The translations under genes were made by a program, and so were the position numbers. Below the pieces are notes generated by a model. The model was not told the origin of the DNA. It was given only the letters and a program-made list of their open reading frames with translations, and ran no database searches. Below, one piece after another: positions 44,901 through 56,327 of a stretch of DNA of 64,000 bases (its first letter is position 1; the number at the start of each line of letters is the position of its first letter). Source of the stretch: Volutella citrinella (Eukaryota; Ascomycota; Sordariomycetes; Hypocreales; Nectriaceae); assembly GCA_034401135.1 (NCBI GenBank), contig JAWZSP010000004.1:2046001-2110000 (forward strand). Direction: 5' to 3'.

Positions 44901-46758
44901 TTTCTTCGTGTTTGCCATATCACCGCGATGACGCCTTAACTCGACTTTGGGCCTCGTATTGGTCAATACCCAAAATATGCGAGTACAGTCTTCGTCATGG
45001 TATCAGGACGTAGCAACGGCGGCTTGCGTGTGCCTGTGACTCAGATAGCAGGGACGCAAGCGAAGAAACTCGGCAATGAAGTTGGCCCTTGCCTTGTGGC
45101 GGGTTGGGAAGAGGGCGACGGTGTCGTTCACGTCTCGGCGATACCATTTGCGTCGAACATTGCTCCAGACCTTATATCAAGCGTCGCACCCCATCCAGAG
45201 TCTCATCCAGAGTCCCATCTCGGCCACCACAGAGTCCACCAGGCCGCGGCCACAGGCACTCTGCAGCACAGGCTGGGCGGCTTCGCCAATCCCCAAGTCG
45301 CTGCCACTCTCGAGGCGCTGGTTGGACGGCCTAATGTGCGTCTTCGACCCAACTGTTGGCGCCCGATGTGCCTCTGGCGTCCCTCTGATCCATCTCTGAG
45401 CGAGCCGTCTCCCTCGTCGCCCTTGATTAGGGCATGTATCTCCCACAGCCAGCCAATGCACGCCAGCTCATCACAGCGCAGGCGCCGTGGCCGGGGCTGC
45501 TTGCAAACCCGGTGCATGGTGCACCAGCGCGGTGCGGCAGCGCTGGACAGGAGACACTGCCTTGCTAACGAGATCGGGCATTAGTAGCGATGAAGGGTGA
45601 TCGATGCCATCCATCCCGACCATGTAGGTACACCTCCTTGACCTCGTGGCAACGGACATGCCGATCGATTTGCTCGAGTCGGTCAAGCATTTTGCCACAT
45701 ACAACGCGCCAAATTAGCAGACTGGTTGACTGGCAAACTCATTGATGGGATTCACCCTCAATCTAGCAGCGACGGGCAGTGCCGATTCCAAACGTCTGCC
45801 ACATTTGCTGTTGCGAGCCCAATTCTACATCGTTTCCTTCCTTCCTTCCTTCCCCACCATCTTGCCCATTCTGCCGGTCTGCAGGCAACACCCTCGCAGC
45901 AGCCTGTCAATTGGCAACGCCTTGCAGGAGCGCATGTACCCAACCTGGAAGGCAAGGCCCAAAACCCGCCCGCCTGCCAGGCATTGACTGTCGTGTACCA
46001 GTATTTCTGCCCAGCGTATCCACAATTTTAGTTGAATCTGCAACCCAAGCACCCACCTGGGCCTGGATTTACTGACTCTAATCAGAACCCGATTGCCAAC
46101 CTCAACAACATTCTGGATGCCTGGCTTTGGGCATCAGGATCACCTCAGACATGGGGGCTCCATTATTAGGCTTCCAACTTTCCAAGCGACCTTGGGCTCG
46201 GGCCGGAAAGGCAGTAGTTGGACGGATTGGCCCTCATCCGTCTTAGTGGGAGTTGACAGGCATGGAAGTTCAACTTCCAGCGCAATCAAGGCTTCCCAGC
46301 CTTGACGGGATTCAAACCAAACCCACTGAGCATACAATCTACGCACGTAGATATTACGGGCATGCTCATGGAGCATTTCCAAGGACCAGGCAGTGCAATT
46401 GCGTGTATTAAAGGTAGAGAGGTAGGTACATACCTCCCAGAACTCCAAACGTTTCCTAAACTGCCCGGGTCGCTCACTTCCTTGCCCCAGACGTGATTGA
46501 TATCTGGCTCACAGCACTCTCGCTTCGCCCGGCAGACGCGAGTCTGCCACGGACAATTCTGCTAGAGCGCAGCCATGCCGACAAATTCGCCTCGCTCAAC
46601 GAGCTATAATATGTACAGTTGCATCCACCATAAGACAACAAATGCCTCCTTCCGCGTCTCCATGGCTCACAAGCCAAAGTCGGGTTTTCTATTCGGCTTC
46701 TAGATGGCGGTCATGCAAGATCATATGCACTGGCATGCAAAGTGAGGTGTGCTGTGCT
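41907..46758. other. Largest gene-free stretch of the window
   Basis: 4.85 kb between EMC2 and the coiled-coil/ULD gene, both on the minus strand, so it is the upstream side of the latter. Frames over 190 residues exist (43573-44208 minus, 44997-45584 plus) but are Arg/Pro/Ser/Gly composition without motifs or plausible introns. Short direct repeats occur (GCAATGCAG at about 42545-42563, CTTCCTTCCTTCC near 45838-45850). I find no tRNA, transposon end or conserved element. It may hold a long promoter, a non-coding RNA or a degraded element. Confidence 0.45.
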
Positions 46759-47893
46759 CTACCGGACGGGCTTTGCCGATGATTCGTCGAGTAGTGTCCG
46801 AGCTGCAGCAACCTCATCTGCATTGTATCCCTGCCAAAGGGGTTCCTTTGCGTTGTACCGACGCACAATCTCAGCCAGCTTCTTCGTGGCCGCCTCGTTG
46901 AGTTTTTCGACCGTAGCTTGTGAGGGGAGAGTGAATCCGCCTTCTGAGTCGTGTTGCTTCTTCAGCTTCACCGGCTCGCTCAGGAGCTTGCCTGTGACCT
47001 TTTGTGACGAATAAGCCATTGTCCGCACAGTATTCTTAGGGCATGCTTACCTTTTTGAGGCCGTAGTATCCTCGCAGATAGTCATCGCACAGCTCGATAC
47101 TGCGGCAGAATCGCTTCAGAGCTTCGGCAAGCTGGGATTGGGTGGAACCATCCGTTGACACGCTCGCAGCCATCAAGGCAACCTCTCCGAGTCGAGCATG
47201 AATCTGGACGGGAGGCGTTAGGTACGTTTCTATCAACTTGAGGGGGAAAGCCTTACGTTCCAAGCATTCGGCATGACAATCAGGACCTCCTCCAGGGAAT
47301 GGATAGCCTGGGCATAAAGGCCTTGCGACACATAGAGGTCGGCGAGCTCAGCCCAGGCTTCCGCATCCGTGGGGCTGAACTCAAGCAACCAAATCAAGGC
47401 AGCAATCGACTCTGGAATCTTGCCCATTGATCGTAGGATAGCCACTCGTCGTTTAGCGATAGGCTATTGTGCGTAAGCAGTGCGTTCGGCATGGTACCAG
47501 CCACGAGCAACGTACAATATTGGCTCCGTTCTCCTGCAGGATATCCTCATATTCCTTGAGCACAGCAACAAGCTCCGCCGGGCTTGACGCCTCGGCTTCC
47601 TTCACCAGACCAGCCAGGCCCATCACCCTTTCGTTGCTTGCGCCAAATCGCATGACGATTCGCTCGAGACACTGGTGTGCGGAATCGTCGTCGCCGGTTC
47701 GAAGGCATGTTGTGATCAAGTTCTCGTAGATGGTCCAGAGATCGGCCGTCTCAGTCGCCGAAAAGAGAGCCTGCAGAGGTGATGAGGAGACCGCCTTGGG
47801 ATTGCGCCGCAGGATCGTGGGAGCCTGTTGCGCAAGCTTGAGAGCTTCGGCTGGGGTGAGGTGGCCCTGCGGCTGCAGGAGTGATGGAGCCAT
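46759..47893 (-). CDS. EMC2: ER membrane protein complex subunit 2 (TPR protein)
   Basis: Four exons (47893-47516, 47463-47257, 47203-47051, 46998-46759) encode 325 residues. EMC2 is the soluble tetratricopeptide subunit that scaffolds the cytosolic side of the EMC, which inserts tail-anchored and multi-pass proteins into the ER membrane. TPR helices are visible: LWTIYENLITTCLRTGDDDS, PIAKRRVAILRSMGKIPESI, EAWAELADLYVSQGLYAQAI, EALKRFCRSIELCDDYLRGY. The conserved block at the second splice junction reads MPNAWNIHARLGEVALMAA. Introns start GTACGT, GTAAGG and GTAAGC; the third is only 52 nt and ends in AAAG, with no YAG available between its ends. The ATG at 47893 (MAPSLLQPQGHLTPAEALKL) is the first in frame. 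Confidence 0.93.
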
Positions 47894-48324
47894 CGCAAAT
47901 GTAGCTCGGTTTCGAGGCGCAACGGAGGAACGGTCTTGTGCGGATAATATTTGCACGGCTCCCTCGTCTTGGGGAGTAGAATGCGATGGTCCTGCAAAGA
48001 ATCCGGTGACTGTGAAGCGCGTTGATGGCCAATAAAGCTTGTCGTCACTCCCAGAGCTTCTCCATGTTCCCCCCCGTCGCTAGCTTAGGCTCCGTGGCAG
48101 CTGGCGTTGAGATCATCGGCGTATCTCTAATTCCGAAGCCACCTCACTGGCCAACCAGGCCCGACATTGCCCCACAGACCCTTGACAAAATGTTTTCCTC
48201 CAACTAAAATTTCCAACCCCAGGACGTCTTCTTCCAACTCACTTTTTTTTGTGAGAAACGGTGTTGCCAAGCACACCGCCTGCGCTCTCGGGTCCTTGTC
48301 CGCTCCAGGGCTGGATTATTCACA
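47894..48324. promoter_or_regulatory. Divergent promoter between EMC2 and the tRNA m3C methyltransferase
   Basis: The 431 bp between start codons serve both genes. A T-run (TTTTTTTTG) lies near 48243-48251, upstream of the + strand start. No motif is claimed. Confidence 0.5.
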
Positions 48325-49675
48325 ATGGCGTCTTCAGCGCCAAGTGGTGATGCCGTCGCCAGCCCTGTGCCCGAGGCCCTCCCGGTCGAGACCATGGCTG
48401 CCCTGGACATCCAGGACACTGAGGTCAAGGCTGTCGAGGTTCCGCCGCACCGGTCTCATGACCCGGCAAAAAACCTGAAGCGGACTGACCCCTTCCAATT
48501 CGGCAGCCGGTATCTGGCCGAGGGAGACGACGTCTTCGAGTTCAATGCCTGGGATCACGTCGAGACTGACGATGCTTACAAGGCGTACGCTGAGCAGCAG
48601 TACGCGAAGCAGCGTCTGAATCCCGTCTCTGATTTCAACAAACGTAAGTTGCACTCTCTACTCGTTCTACCTCGATCTTTTCCTCTCTTGCTTGCGGCTC
48701 GTCCGCTTGCCAAGCCAACACGGTGTTATGATGATTACCAAACCAATGCATAGTTCATCTGAATTCAGCTGAAGACAAACTATACCTTCAATTCTTTCGC
48801 TCCCATCTGATCACCACATCTCAAACTTCTTTTTTGCTGCCTATTTTGAGTCTGGAGCCCAGTCGCTAACGCGCCACATAGAAAAGTTCAATGCTGAGCC
48901 ATCCCAGTGGTGGAACTTATTTTACAAGAATAACGCATCCAATTTCTTCAAGGACAGAAAATGGCTTCAACAGGAATTCCCTGTGTTGGCTGAAGTTACC
49001 ACAGAGGACGCCGGCCCCAAGGTTGTCCTGGAAATTGGTGCTGGTGCCGGTAACACGGCATTCCCCATCCTGGCCAGGAATAAAAACCCACACCTGAAGA
49101 TCCACGCCTGCGACTACTCCAAGACTGCCGTAGATGTCATGCGCAACCACGAACAGTACGGCACCGAATCGATGCAAGCCGACGTATGGGATGTGTCAAG
49201 TGATAGCCTGCCTCCCGGCCTCGAGGAAGGATCCGTAGACGTGGCCATTTTAATTTTCATCTTCTCCGCCCTCTCTCCGGACCAGTGGGCTCAAGCTGTG
49301 CGGAACGTGCATAGAGTGCTCAAACCTGGCGGCTTGGTCTGCTTCCGCGACTATGGAAGAGGTGACCTCGCCCAGGTTCGGTTCAGGAAGAATCGGTACC
49401 TTGACGAAAACTTTTACATCCGAGGAGATGGAACTCGCGTGTACTTTTTCGACCAGGACGAGCTTGCCGGTATCTGGTCGGGCAAAACAGTCCGGGAGGC
49501 TCAGAAGGAGCAAGAAGGGCTGGAAACCCCTGCGGATTCCACCGAATCCACTTCCGTGTCAGTGCCTGAGTTCGACATAGAGAATCTCGGCGTGGATAGA
49601 CGGATGCTCGTCAATCGAGCAGAAAAGATCAAGATGTATAGATGCTGGCTTCAGGGCCGCTTCAGAAAGAAATAG
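48325..49675 (+). CDS. TRM140: tRNA 3-methylcytidine methyltransferase (Trm140/METTL2 family)
   Basis: Two exons, 48325-48643 and 48882-49675, encode 370 residues. The 238-nt intron (GTAAGT...CATAG) is the longest coding-region intron here. Family members make m3C32 in the anticodon loop of tRNA-Thr and some tRNA-Ser with S-adenosylmethionine. The family-specific N-terminal block is present (FQFGSRYLAEGDDVFEFNAW, then WWNLFYKNNASNFFKDRKWL at the junction), followed by the Rossmann fold: motif I VLEIGAGAGNTAFPIL, acidic loop IHACDYSKTAVDVM, VDVAILIFIFSALSPDQW, and LKPGGLVCFRDYGRGDLAQV, the last being a hallmark of METTL2/6/8. The C-terminus RAEKIKMYRCWLQGRFRK is also conserved. There is no actin-binding N-terminal extension of the yeast Abp140 type. 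Confidence 0.94.
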
Positions 49676-49789
49676 ACGAGCACAATGATTATGAGTACAC
49701 GAATGTCATGTCCGTCCTGCTCATGTTGAACCATGTTTTTTTTGTTCCACGATGGTGATGTGATGGAGAGTCATGATACTCTTGGCTAA

Positions 49790-50984
49790 TTAGTAGAGCA
49801 GAGACTCGCGGATGCTGTCTCGAAGCTCGGCACCGAATCCAATCTGGTCCAAGTAGGAGTCCAGCCCTCCATACTCGTCGCGAAGGTGCTGGTCAACCCT
49901 TGTGACCATGTCGCTCGCTGTGCTGGCCCACTCGTCCGTGAGGCCAATCTCTCGAATCTCGCGAATGCGCTCCTCTCGCTCAGGAGCGAGGGCAGCGTCA
50001 GAGAGAGCGTAGTCGTGCTCAATGGCTGGGGTTGGCACGCCCAGGATCATCAAGACCAGTACACATATCAGACCTGCATCGTCTGGTCAGAGCAAACGGG
50101 GCTGCCTCGCAGGTCGGGGCCTTACCTGTGCGGTCCTTTCCCTGGGTGCAATGGATCACCGACGGCAATGTCGCAGGGTCGGCATAGAGAGAAAGCGTCT
50201 CGCGAATCTCAGTAGTCGAGTGGTCGAGTGTCGTTATTGCTAGCCCAACTAAACCTCGCGGGAGCATCACTTGCTCCCCAAGTATGCTGATCGCCTGGAT
50301 TCTGTAGCCGAAGATGAAGAGCAGCAGAAATTGGCTGAGGGCTCCATAGTTAACCCGAGTGTCCCCTCTAACCCTCAGGCCACCGGGGGGGTTCACTCAC
50401 AAGAAATGGAACCAAGAGAGTTGCCTGAGGAGATACAATTCGAATTGTCGGCCTGTAAGCTTGATCTCATGGTAGTCAATTCCGTGTATGTGTACAGGTC
50501 CGGCCAAGGCGGGGTTGATCCGAACCGCCGCCGGGCTTGCTGCTTGCACCCGGCGCCTCTTTGCTTGCGTCAAGTGTTCAGTCCTTCAGAATGTCAGGTC
50601 CATACCTAGTCTGGGTGGCAATCAAGGTGGGTTGGGATATGGTTGACATCCTTACTTGGTCCTTAGGTCGATAATCGTTCTGACCCCTATGTCGTCTCTG
50701 ATGATTTCCCTATCCTTGGCCGTGGCATCATCTGAAGGAAAAGAGTGTGAGCATACCCCCATTCTACACCAAGCTATTTTTCATGCGGCAGAAGCATACC
50801 TGGCCTTGCAGACCTGTAGAGAAGGCCTTCCCGAACTCGCCTTGGTCCATGAGGTCAGCGGTTGAATGCGCGTAGGGAGCCGGCTCCTCATGGCTGGCAC
50901 ACACCTGTCTCCGAGAAAATCATTCACAGTCCTTCCCACATCTCGGAAGTTTAGGACGCTTTGTAGGTCATCTGGGGCGGACAT
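49790..50984 (-). CDS. Tyrosine phosphatase family protein (HCX5R, Tyr_phosphatase3 type)
   Basis: Six exons (50984-50905, 50840-50800, 50731-50656, 50583-50401, 50334-50126, 50073-49790) encode 290 residues; every phase closes. The start MSAPDDLQSVLNFRDVGRTV and LLYRSARPDDATAKDREIIR are the usual opening of this family, DIGVRTIIDLRTKTEHL contains the conserved DLR, and the catalytic P-loop is VIHCTQGKDRTG (Cys nucleophile, Arg of the HCX5R). Splicing recovers GPVHIHGIDYHEIKLTGR and a hydrophobic stretch FQFLLLFIFGYRIQAI. The substrate is unknown: relatives include protein tyrosine, lipid and inositol-pyrophosphate phosphatases. Two acceptors are AAG (introns 1 and 3) where only those keep the frame. 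The stop lies 114 bp from that of the convergent methyltransferase. Confidence 0.9.
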
Positions 50985-52514
50985 GTCAAGTGTACAGTGG
51001 CCGCTGGCCGATGTTGGAGATGCTGTGGGATTGATCACTTGCGCAGGTCGGCCAGCAACGAAATTCAATCCTGCCTCCACGCCAGCCTCCACCGTGACTA
51101 ACCAGGCGCAGCTCCGAAAAGGTGCCCCCGGTCAACTAATGGCATGCGAATCATCCAATTCAATAAAATACCCGAGGTAACATATGTCATTCTTTCTTAT
51201 TATCCTCCCGAAGGCAACCATACACAGCTGCAGCACCCCCATTCACTCCATCGGCTGGTGCTTCGGGCACAGCAATGGGAAGCAAGCCCATCAACGACGA
51301 TCCGGGGCCCAGTTCCGGACAGGGTCCAGGCAGCGATGTGGTTGTCAGTCCAATCCACGGCCCTTAGCTAGCCCAATACCCAAGCGCCTTGGAACAGCTG
51401 GAAAGCAAAAATAGCAAAGAAGCTTGGAAGTGTTAGTGGATGATCGTAGTCCTCAAACTACGTCAGGGACGATTTTCGGAATCGAAAGGCTTGGGTCTGG
51501 CTGGGCGCCAACCATAGTGGTGGTGGCTTAGAGGCTGGCGTCGTCGGCGTCTTGCTAGAGAGGCTAACGAGGTGCAAGACACAGTGTACATCACGCCAGA
51601 GACGTCCATTCCAAAGCAGCTGCAGAGCGTAGAAACGACCAACTCAGTGGCATCGCATTCCACCCCCGAATTATGGACCAGGGGGTGTACGTTGCAGTGA
51701 CAAATTGCTTGAGCTCGAGAGAAGAATCGGTCGTCGCTTCTTGCCAGCTCCCACGCAGGGTTGTAACAGCAATGGCTCTCAACTGCACAGAAGCGTCAAT
51801 GCGTCGATTTGCCAAGAAGCCGCACTGTGACGAGGTCCACCCGTTCACCACTAGTGCCTGCCCGTGTGTTGAGATCATCATCGGGGGTCTGATGACGTCA
51901 ATACAAACCCAGCTGGGGGATCTGAGATGTACCCATCTGGGGTAGTTGCCCACGCTCGCGAGCAGAGCTACGGCGCACATCTACGTCGCCAGTACTTGCG
52001 CTAGACGCTCCCCCATCTTCGACTTCACCCCGTATCCTTATAATCTTGCTCCCCCTCCCCAGCCCACCATCCTTCTACTTGGCGCATACCACTCGCTGCG
52101 CCTCGCAGGATTACCCGTCTCCCTGAGCAATCGTCCGCCTGCAGGAAGCATCGCGTTTCATCCGCCCTCATCCCTTCAGTTCACAGTCGCATTAATCCTA
52201 TCACCACTTAGGAATTATTATCATCAGGTATCACTATTTCATCGGCCAGGCCCAAACGCCCCATCCCGCGGCCAGGAACCTAGGCGCGATCCGTGTAGGG
52301 CGGGGAATATTGAACGCCGGGACTCGGCATCTGCAGCGCCGTTGATGATGCAACTGTCGATCCTCGAGCTCCGACATATCAACGACCACGCCTCTCATTG
52401 AACGGAATTGGTCGAATCCCCAATTCCATCGCCTTGTAAGCGCTAGGTGTCTGTCATTCTTACCCCGGCCGATCTGCAAAGTGCACATTTGCACCCGAAA
52501 CTACCTTAGACAAT
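50985..52514. promoter_or_regulatory. Divergent promoter region between the phosphatase and EIS1
   Basis: About 1.5 kb between divergent starts. The last 500 bp before EIS1 are pyrimidine-rich on the + strand (for example around 52010-52130), typical of a fungal core promoter and leader. No reading frame is convincing. Confidence 0.5.
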
Positions 52515-54787
52515 ATGCTACAACAGCCATCATCCGCTCCAGGTAGGTCCTTTTGAGAATTGTCTTCGCTTTGCAGGTCTACTGTATCTGGTTCTTACCA
52601 TTGTGACCAATAGGTGGCTCTGGCCGGCTCAAGTACGCCGACCCTCGCGATCTTCCCAGCTATCCCTCGACTGGACTCCGGCCTGATGGCGCCGCTGCCA
52701 GTGCCGCTGCTTCACTGGGATGGGCCAACCAGAAGCCAGTCGAATGCTGGAAGCCTGAGAAGACCTCGTCCGCTTCGGCAGCCGCCGCTCTAGCCAAGGA
52801 CTACAAAGCCGCACCGGTGTGGCAGCCAGACAGCAGTTCGTCCGACGGAGCACGGGCAGCGCTCCTGGCTCACAGTTCAGCCAGATCCGCAGCAGCAACA
52901 GAGCAACCATCCAAGAACCCTCACCATGGCTGGGGCAACTCAGCCGCTACGCAAGCATTCAGTGCTAGCCAGCCTGGTTCAACGGTGGTGCCGCAACACT
53001 CAACGCCATCAGGCTCCCTCGAAGGCCGGAAGTCCCTCGCCGCTGCCAAAGGAGCTATGGCTGTCAAAAGACGTCGTGCAGCTTCTACGCCAGTTGCGGC
53101 TGCCACGACGGAGGCCAGGTCGCCAGAGGATCTGGCGGCGTCAAATGCACTAAGCGGTGCGACGCTGGCGCACCAAGCATCCATGAAATCAAAGTCGACG
53201 CCAGAGCACCCGGTTGGTGGTGCCTCTTCCGTCACAAACATGACGCGTCAGATGTTCACATCTCACCCGCCAGTGAAACTCGAGGTGGATGAGAAACAGA
53301 ACCAGGATAAGCTGCATGCATCTGCAGTGGCGATGGCGCGGAAGCTGTATGAGCAACATCAACAAAAGGCGGCGACACAAAACCAAGAAAGTCAAAATGA
53401 AGATGGTTCAGTCGCACAGCCGAAGCCATACATCAATCTGCAGGATGCTGCTTTCAAGCAAGCTCAGGAGCGTCTGGCGAAGCTCCAGGACGAGCACCAG
53501 AAGCAGCGCGAGCTCAACGACTATTATGGCAGCACGACCTCGACCAAGCATCGCTTTTCTATCACAAACAAGCTCCGGCGGCGATCCTCTAGCGATGGAA
53601 ACGTCAACGTCGACCAACAACAGTCCGAAAAGATAAGGCAGCAAATGTCCATGTTTTCAAACAAATTGTCGGAAATCGATGAGCAGAAGCGAAAAGAGGA
53701 CCGAGACGCACTCCTGGCCGCTGCGCAAAGAAATGTAAAGGCTCGCCTGCATGACATGGATGAAAAGGTGCTGCAAGAGACGGGCCAGGTCAATCCCACC
53801 TTGTCAAGCGAGTGGGAAGTCAAAGCCCAGCAGTTGGCGTTCGCCAGCCACGAATCTCGAAACGAGAATAAGGGTAAGGTTGACATCGGCGGCGGCAAAT
53901 TTATGGATCCTACCGAGGTCAATGCCATTGCATTGAAAAGGGTGCAGCCAGTCCTCGATGACATTCATGAAAAGGCCGAGGCCGAAAAGGCACGAGTTCT
54001 GGAAGCAAAGATGGAGGAGGAGGCGAGAAAGGCGGATCTGGAAAAGCAAAAGGTCCGAGAACGGGAGGTGAAGGAAATCCAAAAGAAGATCAAAGGTACG
54101 AGCTCTTTTTGCCACTCGGCGATTAGATTGCATTGCTAACAGGGCACAGAGGAGGAGCGCCAGGATGACAAGGCCAAGCGAGCCGAGGAGAAGGCGGCAC
54201 GAGCGGAGAAGAAGCGGCTTGAAAAGGAGAAACGAAAATCCAAAACGGATGGCACGGGCACGGTAGAGAATGAGGCTGGCGGCGAGGACAAGCCAAAGGC
54301 AGAGGAAACTGGTCAACGGACTGAGCCGGCGGTGCAGAAGCCATCGCCGGCGCTGGACACGGACGCAGGTCATGCGACGAGCGAGGACCAAACCACGCCG
54401 AGTTCCTCGACATCCCCAACATCAAAGGTCAAGGGATGGATAAAGAACCGTTTCTCGCGGGGCAAGTCTGTCGGCGAAGGCGATAAGAAGCGAGGCTTCA
54501 GTGGAGGCGCCGCCATTCGCGATCCTGGGCTGAATCACAGCTCGACAAGCCTCCATCATCGATCCTCGAGCATGCGTGACGTGGCTCTTGCTGGTAGGCA
54601 ATCGGAACGAACTCCAAAGGATGAGACAGCGGGGCGAGATTCACGCGGCGTGAGTCCCATGAGCTCGCGCGATGGGGATGAGCAGGATCCAGGCATCGTT
54701 CCTCCGAAACCTATCAAAGATTCTGGAGCTCGCAGCAGCAGCAGCCCCAGTAGGGACTCTCGGTTCCGAGAGATGATGGATCGATGA
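52515..54787 (+). CDS. EIS1: Eisosome protein 1
   Basis: Three exons (52515-52542, 52614-54095, 54150-54787) encode 715 residues. Eis1 is a component of eisosomes, cortical furrows under the plasma membrane. The N-terminus after splicing (APGGSGRLKYADPRDLPSYP) and the ASLGWANQKPVECWKP and HGWGNSAATQAFSAS blocks are typical of the family. The centre carries MARKLYEQHQQK and DAAFKQAQERLAKLQDEHQK, then a long Glu/Lys/Arg coiled coil (about 430-590) containing GKVDIGGGKFMDPTEVNAIA, another family marker. The C-terminal 150 residues are disordered, basic and Ser-rich with a KVKGWIKNRFSRGKSVGEG patch that could bind membrane lipids. Introns have GTAGGT and GTACGA donors. The choice of acceptor at 54149 is forced, because an AG seven bases earlier breaks the frame. 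Confidence 0.93.
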
Positions 54788-55382
54788 GCTTTTTTGCCTA
54801 CCTAGTTGGTGTTTTTCTGGCGATGGCGCATTTGGAAGAGTGTTTGTATGGATCCCCTTGTCATCCAAGTTGATGTGGCTCGGAAGTTGGAATAATTGAG
54901 GCTATGAGATGGCAGGTTGGTGTCCATTGGATGCACGACGTTGAGAGGACCCTAGGCCACGAACAAAACATTGTCTTGAATATCTCTGGTGCCAAAGATG
55001 TTGGTACCGTTGACGTGTGTCGATGCACGCTGGGTTTCACAGGCCCGACACGCACTTTCAAGCGGGGAAGGAAATTCCTGATAATGTCTGATAATGTATG
55101 ATTACATGTTTGAATACAAATATGCATGTGTTGACTCTCTATGCCATGCTACAATGATACAAGCTCAATCCCTATTCTATCCATACCCGAGTGGATGCTG
55201 TAAACCTGAATATTCGTAATACAAGATCCCAAACGCCATGCTATGCCATCTAATGCATGGCCTGCATCAAGCCAGTCATGTGTCGTCTAATTTTGTTCGT
55301 CGTCGCTGATTCATCGCTGAAAAAAAAATAACAAGAAAAAGAAGAAACATGAAAAAAATCAGCCTTTGGTCAGAGAGCCAGG
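54788..55382. other. Convergent 3' region between EIS1 and the SFK1-like gene
   Basis: About 600 bp between opposing stops, AT-rich with an A-tract at 55320-55328. No gene is visible. Confidence 0.5.
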
Positions 55383-56327
55383 TCAAGCCATCTCCATGTT
55401 GCGCTGACCGGTGTTTTCTGAGTCGGAATCGCGCAGAACGGGCTTGGGAAAGCGGGCGTTGGGGTCCTTGGTCCTCACGGCAGGCCAGAGGTCGAAGACG
55501 AATGAGAAGACGTAGAAGGAGAAGACGAAGGAGATGACCCATTCCAAGACGGCGGCGGCATTTCTCCTCTTGGCCCAGCTGACGCCGGCAAACGAGGCAA
55601 CGAGGACAAGCTCGATGAGGATGAAGGCGAGCTTGATCCAGAAAGAGTTGCGAAGGAGGCGGTGTTCGCGGTTCTCTGTAGGCAGGTTAGAGTCCGGCTC
55701 GACGAGATAAAAGACCAATGCCATATTCCGTGCCCAATTGGCGGGCGGGACTGGCAACGGAGGGGGATGGCATGGGAACGTACTGATGCCAAGGCGCTGG
55801 TGCTCCCAGCAGATGCAGACGGCGGAGAGCATGTATCCGGCGATAAAGAGGAAGAGCATGATGTTGTGGACGCGCTTGTAGTGGGCGGTGTCGAAGACGG
55901 AGAGCAGGACGAGACCGGCGGTGCCGACGAGGGCGAAGAGCACGGTGAGGACGGCGAGCACTTTCTCGCCGATGGACTGATTGGGCACGAGACGGCCACG
56001 GTGCCGCAGCCAGCGCTCGGAGAGGAAGGCGAGGTCGAGGAAGAGCGTGGTGACGCTGCAGCCGGCGATGAAGAGGGGCTTGAGCTCGCCTGCGCCGATG
56101 TTGCTGATGAAGACGACGCTGACCGTCTGGTCCGACATGTGCGGGTAGGGGCGGCCGTGATCGTTGATGATCCAGTGGAGGAGCAGGCCGAGGAGCGTGC
56201 CCAGCCAGGCGAGGCCGGATATGACTGGCAGCATCTGTGGGGGTTGGAGTCAGTAGGGAGATGCAGGCACAAGGAGGGAGTAACAGGTGTAAGGTACCCA
56301 GTAGGAGAAGAAGTTGAAGAACTTCAT
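55383..56327 (-). CDS. SFK1: SFK1/FRAG1/DRAM-family multi-pass membrane protein
   Basis: Three exons (56327-56298, 56234-55784, 55675-55383) encode 257 residues. Exon 1 gives MKFFNFFSYW; the intron (GTACCT...CACAG) is phase 0 and exon 2 opens MLPVISGLAWLGTLLGLLLH. About six membrane helices are visible (LAWLGTLLGLLLHWI, LFIAGCSVTTLFLDLAFL, VLAVLTVLFALVGTAGLVLL, NIMLFLFIAGYMLSAVCI, FWIKLAFILIELVLVASF, VLEWVISFVFSFYVFSFVF). The first loop contains YPHMSDQTVSVVFISNIGAG, which is a family marker (an S-D/E at the lumenal side, then ISxIGA). Yeast Sfk1 is a plasma-membrane protein that supports PI4-kinase and lipid asymmetry; that role is inferred here. The splice GIS|K joins QRLGI to KNREHRLLRN. 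Confidence 0.88.

Noticed and set aside
44997..45584. 195-residue open frame on + in the large gap
   Set aside because: Mixed low-complexity composition and no recognisable fold. Its start context is poor.
46286..46330. tRNA-like T-arm (GGTTTGAATCC on the minus strand)
   Set aside because: Neither a paired T-stem nor an acceptor or anticodon arm can be drawn around it.
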